Below, one piece after another: positions 62,667 through 64,000 of a stretch of 64,000 bases of DNA. Source of the stretch: Sphingobium sp. (GTDB lineage: Bacteria; Pseudomonadota; Alphaproteobacteria; Sphingomonadales; Sphingomonadaceae); the NCBI GenBank assembly GCA_009360885.1, contig SPEL01000008.1:62001-126000 (forward strand). Direction: 5' to 3'. The notes under the pieces were generated by a model that was given only the letters and a program-made list of their open reading frames with translations, had not been told where the DNA came from and searched no databases. The position numbers were made by a program, and so were the translations under genes. Each line of letters begins with the position of its first letter. Within the stretch, counting starts at the first letter, position 1.

Positions 62667-63710
62667 ATGTCTATGCAGAAATATTATTTTTCATATTTTG
62701 GTAATTTTTTCAACAAAAATGAAATAAAACTGAAAAATTCACATACTATAAATGTAAATTACATCCAATATTTTGGGTGGATTGTGTCAATTTCTATATT
62801 GATGTCTGCAATATCCTTTCATTCTGCTTTGGCGCGTGAGAATGCTGCTGGTTCGACACGTGGCGCATTGCTGGAACGTCGCCTCGCCGGGCCGGATGGC
62901 TCCATCATGGTGGTGGCGCATCGGGGATGTTGGAAAGGCAGTTCGGAAAACAGTCTGGATGCTATTCGGGCCTGTATCGCTGCTGGTGTTGATATGGTGG
63001 AGCTGGACGTGCGAGCAACGCGGGATGGCACCCTCATCCTGATGCATGACGCCACGGTTGACCGCATGACTGACGGTACCGGCAAGGTCGAGGACATGGA
63101 CTGGGCCGACCTTAAAAAGCTGCACCTGCGTCAGGGGGGAGGCAAGGACGCGCCCCTGACCAGCCGCCATATACCGACATTTGAGGAAGCCCTTCGCGCG
63201 GCGAAGGACAAGATATTAATCAATGTCGATGCGAAGATTTTGCTCTCTTCGACCATATTGCAACAAATTGATGTGGTGGGCAGCCGCAAGCAGATATTGT
63301 TCAAGGCGGAGGCGCCTTATGCTCGCCTGATGGCCGACGCGCCATGGGTGCAGACCTTGCGGTTTCAGCCGATTTTGCGCGAACCCAACATCAAGGTGGA
63401 CCCCGCTGGCAATATCGCCGCTTATGACCCGATCCGCCCTGTCAGCTATGAAATCGACGTGAAGAACCGTGCTTTCACCCCATTACTGACCAAGGCGATA
63501 CAGGACCGTTGCGCGCGCTATTGGGTCAATAGCCTGTCGGGAAGAATTTATGATGACCGGGATGCCGTCACCAACCCGGATGCTGTCTGGGGCGAGTTGG
63601 TTCGCCTTGGGGTGAATGCTATTCAGACGGATGAGCCGATCCTCCTCAAAAACTATCTGAACCGCACCGATGCGCGGGGCCAGCAATGCGAGCCTGCTCC
63701 CGTCGGTTGA
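62667..63710 (+). CDS. Exported glycerophosphodiester phosphodiesterase
   Basis: A 347-aa enzyme of the GDPD family that cleaves glycerophosphodiesters. Core motifs are VVAHRGCWKGSSENS, DMVELDVRATRDG and LMHDATVDRMTDGTG near residues 83-130; the TIM-barrel runs to about 335. A membrane/signal segment (about 34-54, GWIVSISILMSAISFHSALA) exports it. The first ~35 codons are markedly AT-rich and Asn/Lys/Tyr-rich compared with the rest. AAGGGG precedes the ATG at 62667. A TonB receptor follows, suggesting phosphate or phosphodiester scavenging. Confidence 0.88.
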   Translation: MSMQKYYFSYFGNFFNKNEIKLKNSHTINVNYIQYFGWIVSISILMSAISFHSALARENAAGSTRGALLERRLAGPDGSIMVVAHRGCWKGSSENSLDAIRACIAAGVDMVELDVRATRDGTLILMHDATVDRMTDGTGKVEDMDWADLKKLHLRQGGGKDAPLTSRHIPTFEEALRAAKDKILINVDAKILLSSTILQQIDVVGSRKQILFKAEAPYARLMADAPWVQTLRFQPILREPNIKVDPAGNIAAYDPIRPVSYEIDVKNRAFTPLLTKAIQDRCARYWVNSLSGRIYDDRDAVTNPDAVWGELVRLGVNAIQTDEPILLKNYLNRTDARGQQCEPAPVG

Positions 63711-63776
63711 AGCCACGATACCGCAATAATTTCCCTTCCTTTTCCGTAATTTTCATACTCTGAAGGACCATTTACC

Positions 63777-64000
63777 ATGAAATCTATATCCTCTTTGTGC
63801 TGCGCCGTTGCAGGCTCAGCGCTCGCTGTCGCTTGCCTTGTCGGTTCTGCCCATGCGCAGGCCAATACCGCCCCTGCCGATGAAGACCAGACCTCTGCCG
63901 AGGTCGCGCAGGGGGACGGCTCGATCATCGTTTCCGGTTATCGCACATCCAACGCCGCCGCGATTGAGGCAAAGCGCAAGGCCATCGGCATCAGCGATTC
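63777..64000 (+). CDS. TonB-dependent receptor, 5' part (cut by window edge)
   Basis: The first 74 codons only. A signal peptide (MKSISSLCCAVAGSALAVAC... to AHAQ), an acidic linker, then IIVSGYRTSNAAAIEAKRKA, the TonB box and first plug helix typical of large sphingomonad receptors. GAAGGA precedes the ATG. Its place 66 bases after the phosphodiesterase gene suggests joint use. Confidence 0.85.
   Translation, partial: MKSISSLCCAVAGSALAVACLVGSAHAQANTAPADEDQTSAEVAQGDGSIIVSGYRTSNAAAIEAKRKAIGISD

Noticed and set aside
1-64000. Mobile elements, prophage genes, CRISPR arrays and rRNA genes
   Set aside because: I looked for transposase or integrase motifs, regular spaced repeats and rRNA sequence and found none.

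Overview
The window looks like a chromosomal stretch of an alphaproteobacterium of the order Sphingomonadales. The clues are several long TonB-dependent receptors, a FecI/FecR surface-signalling set, CpdR, a SapC-family protein, the petABC bc1 operon beside trmL-hemF, and many ATATTG-type codon pairs. The genus cannot be fixed from the sequence alone. I see no insertion sequence, prophage, CRISPR array or rRNA. Two tRNA genes are present: Val(GAC) and Gln(TTG).

Region by region: 0.1-5.4 kb carries argD-argF, hslO (Hsp33), a small exported DUF3617-type protein and queC-queE. 5.5-13.4 kb carries an overlapping pair of exported or lipoprotein genes, lipB, a membrane protein, a GNAT acetyltransferase, hemF-trmL and the bc1 operon petABC. 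13.6-21.9 kb carries tRNA-Val, a DctA-type symporter, cpdR, an N-formylglutamate amidohydrolase, a candidate small RNA, sapC, an FAD-linked oxidase, an unknown protein and a DEAD-box helicase. 22.1-27.9 kb is an iron-uptake-like island on the minus strand: sigma factor, FecR, TonB receptor, methyltransferase and unknown protein, with a Fur-like site upstream. 28.3-33.4 kb has a gamma carbonic anhydrase, a dienelactone hydrolase and the glutathione-dependent formaldehyde oxidation genes beside a divergent LysR regulator. 33.5-39.9 kb has a DsbD/ScsB-type reductase, tlyA, tspO, ubiK, a YbjN protein, proC and a MarR regulator.

40.4-45.2 kb is a five-gene minus-strand envelope-glycan operon: deacetylase, glycosyltransferase, flippase-like membrane protein, DUF2141 protein, glycosyltransferase. 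45.5-50.2 kb has a DsbB-like protein with only one Cys pair, a ModE-type regulator, and a divergent trio of MauG-like di-haem peroxidase, small His/Met/Cys periplasmic protein and TonB receptor. This trio is reminiscent of copper-acquisition systems. 50.2-62.5 kb is a nearly gapless array: a LysR regulator, the NAD-dependent formate dehydrogenase fdsGBA, fdsD and fdhD, then moaD-moaE-moaB-moaC-moeA, a TauE/SafE-type permease, mobA and moaA. The enzyme, its sulfurtransferase and nearly the whole Moco pathway thus lie together. The right edge has an exported glycerophosphodiester phosphodiesterase and the start of another TonB receptor.

The items I find most worth attention are the candidate sRNA at about 16.84-16.94 kb, the TonB receptor / periplasmic protein / di-haem peroxidase trio, the methyltransferase and unknown protein tied to the FecIR receptor, and the permease embedded in the Moco operon.
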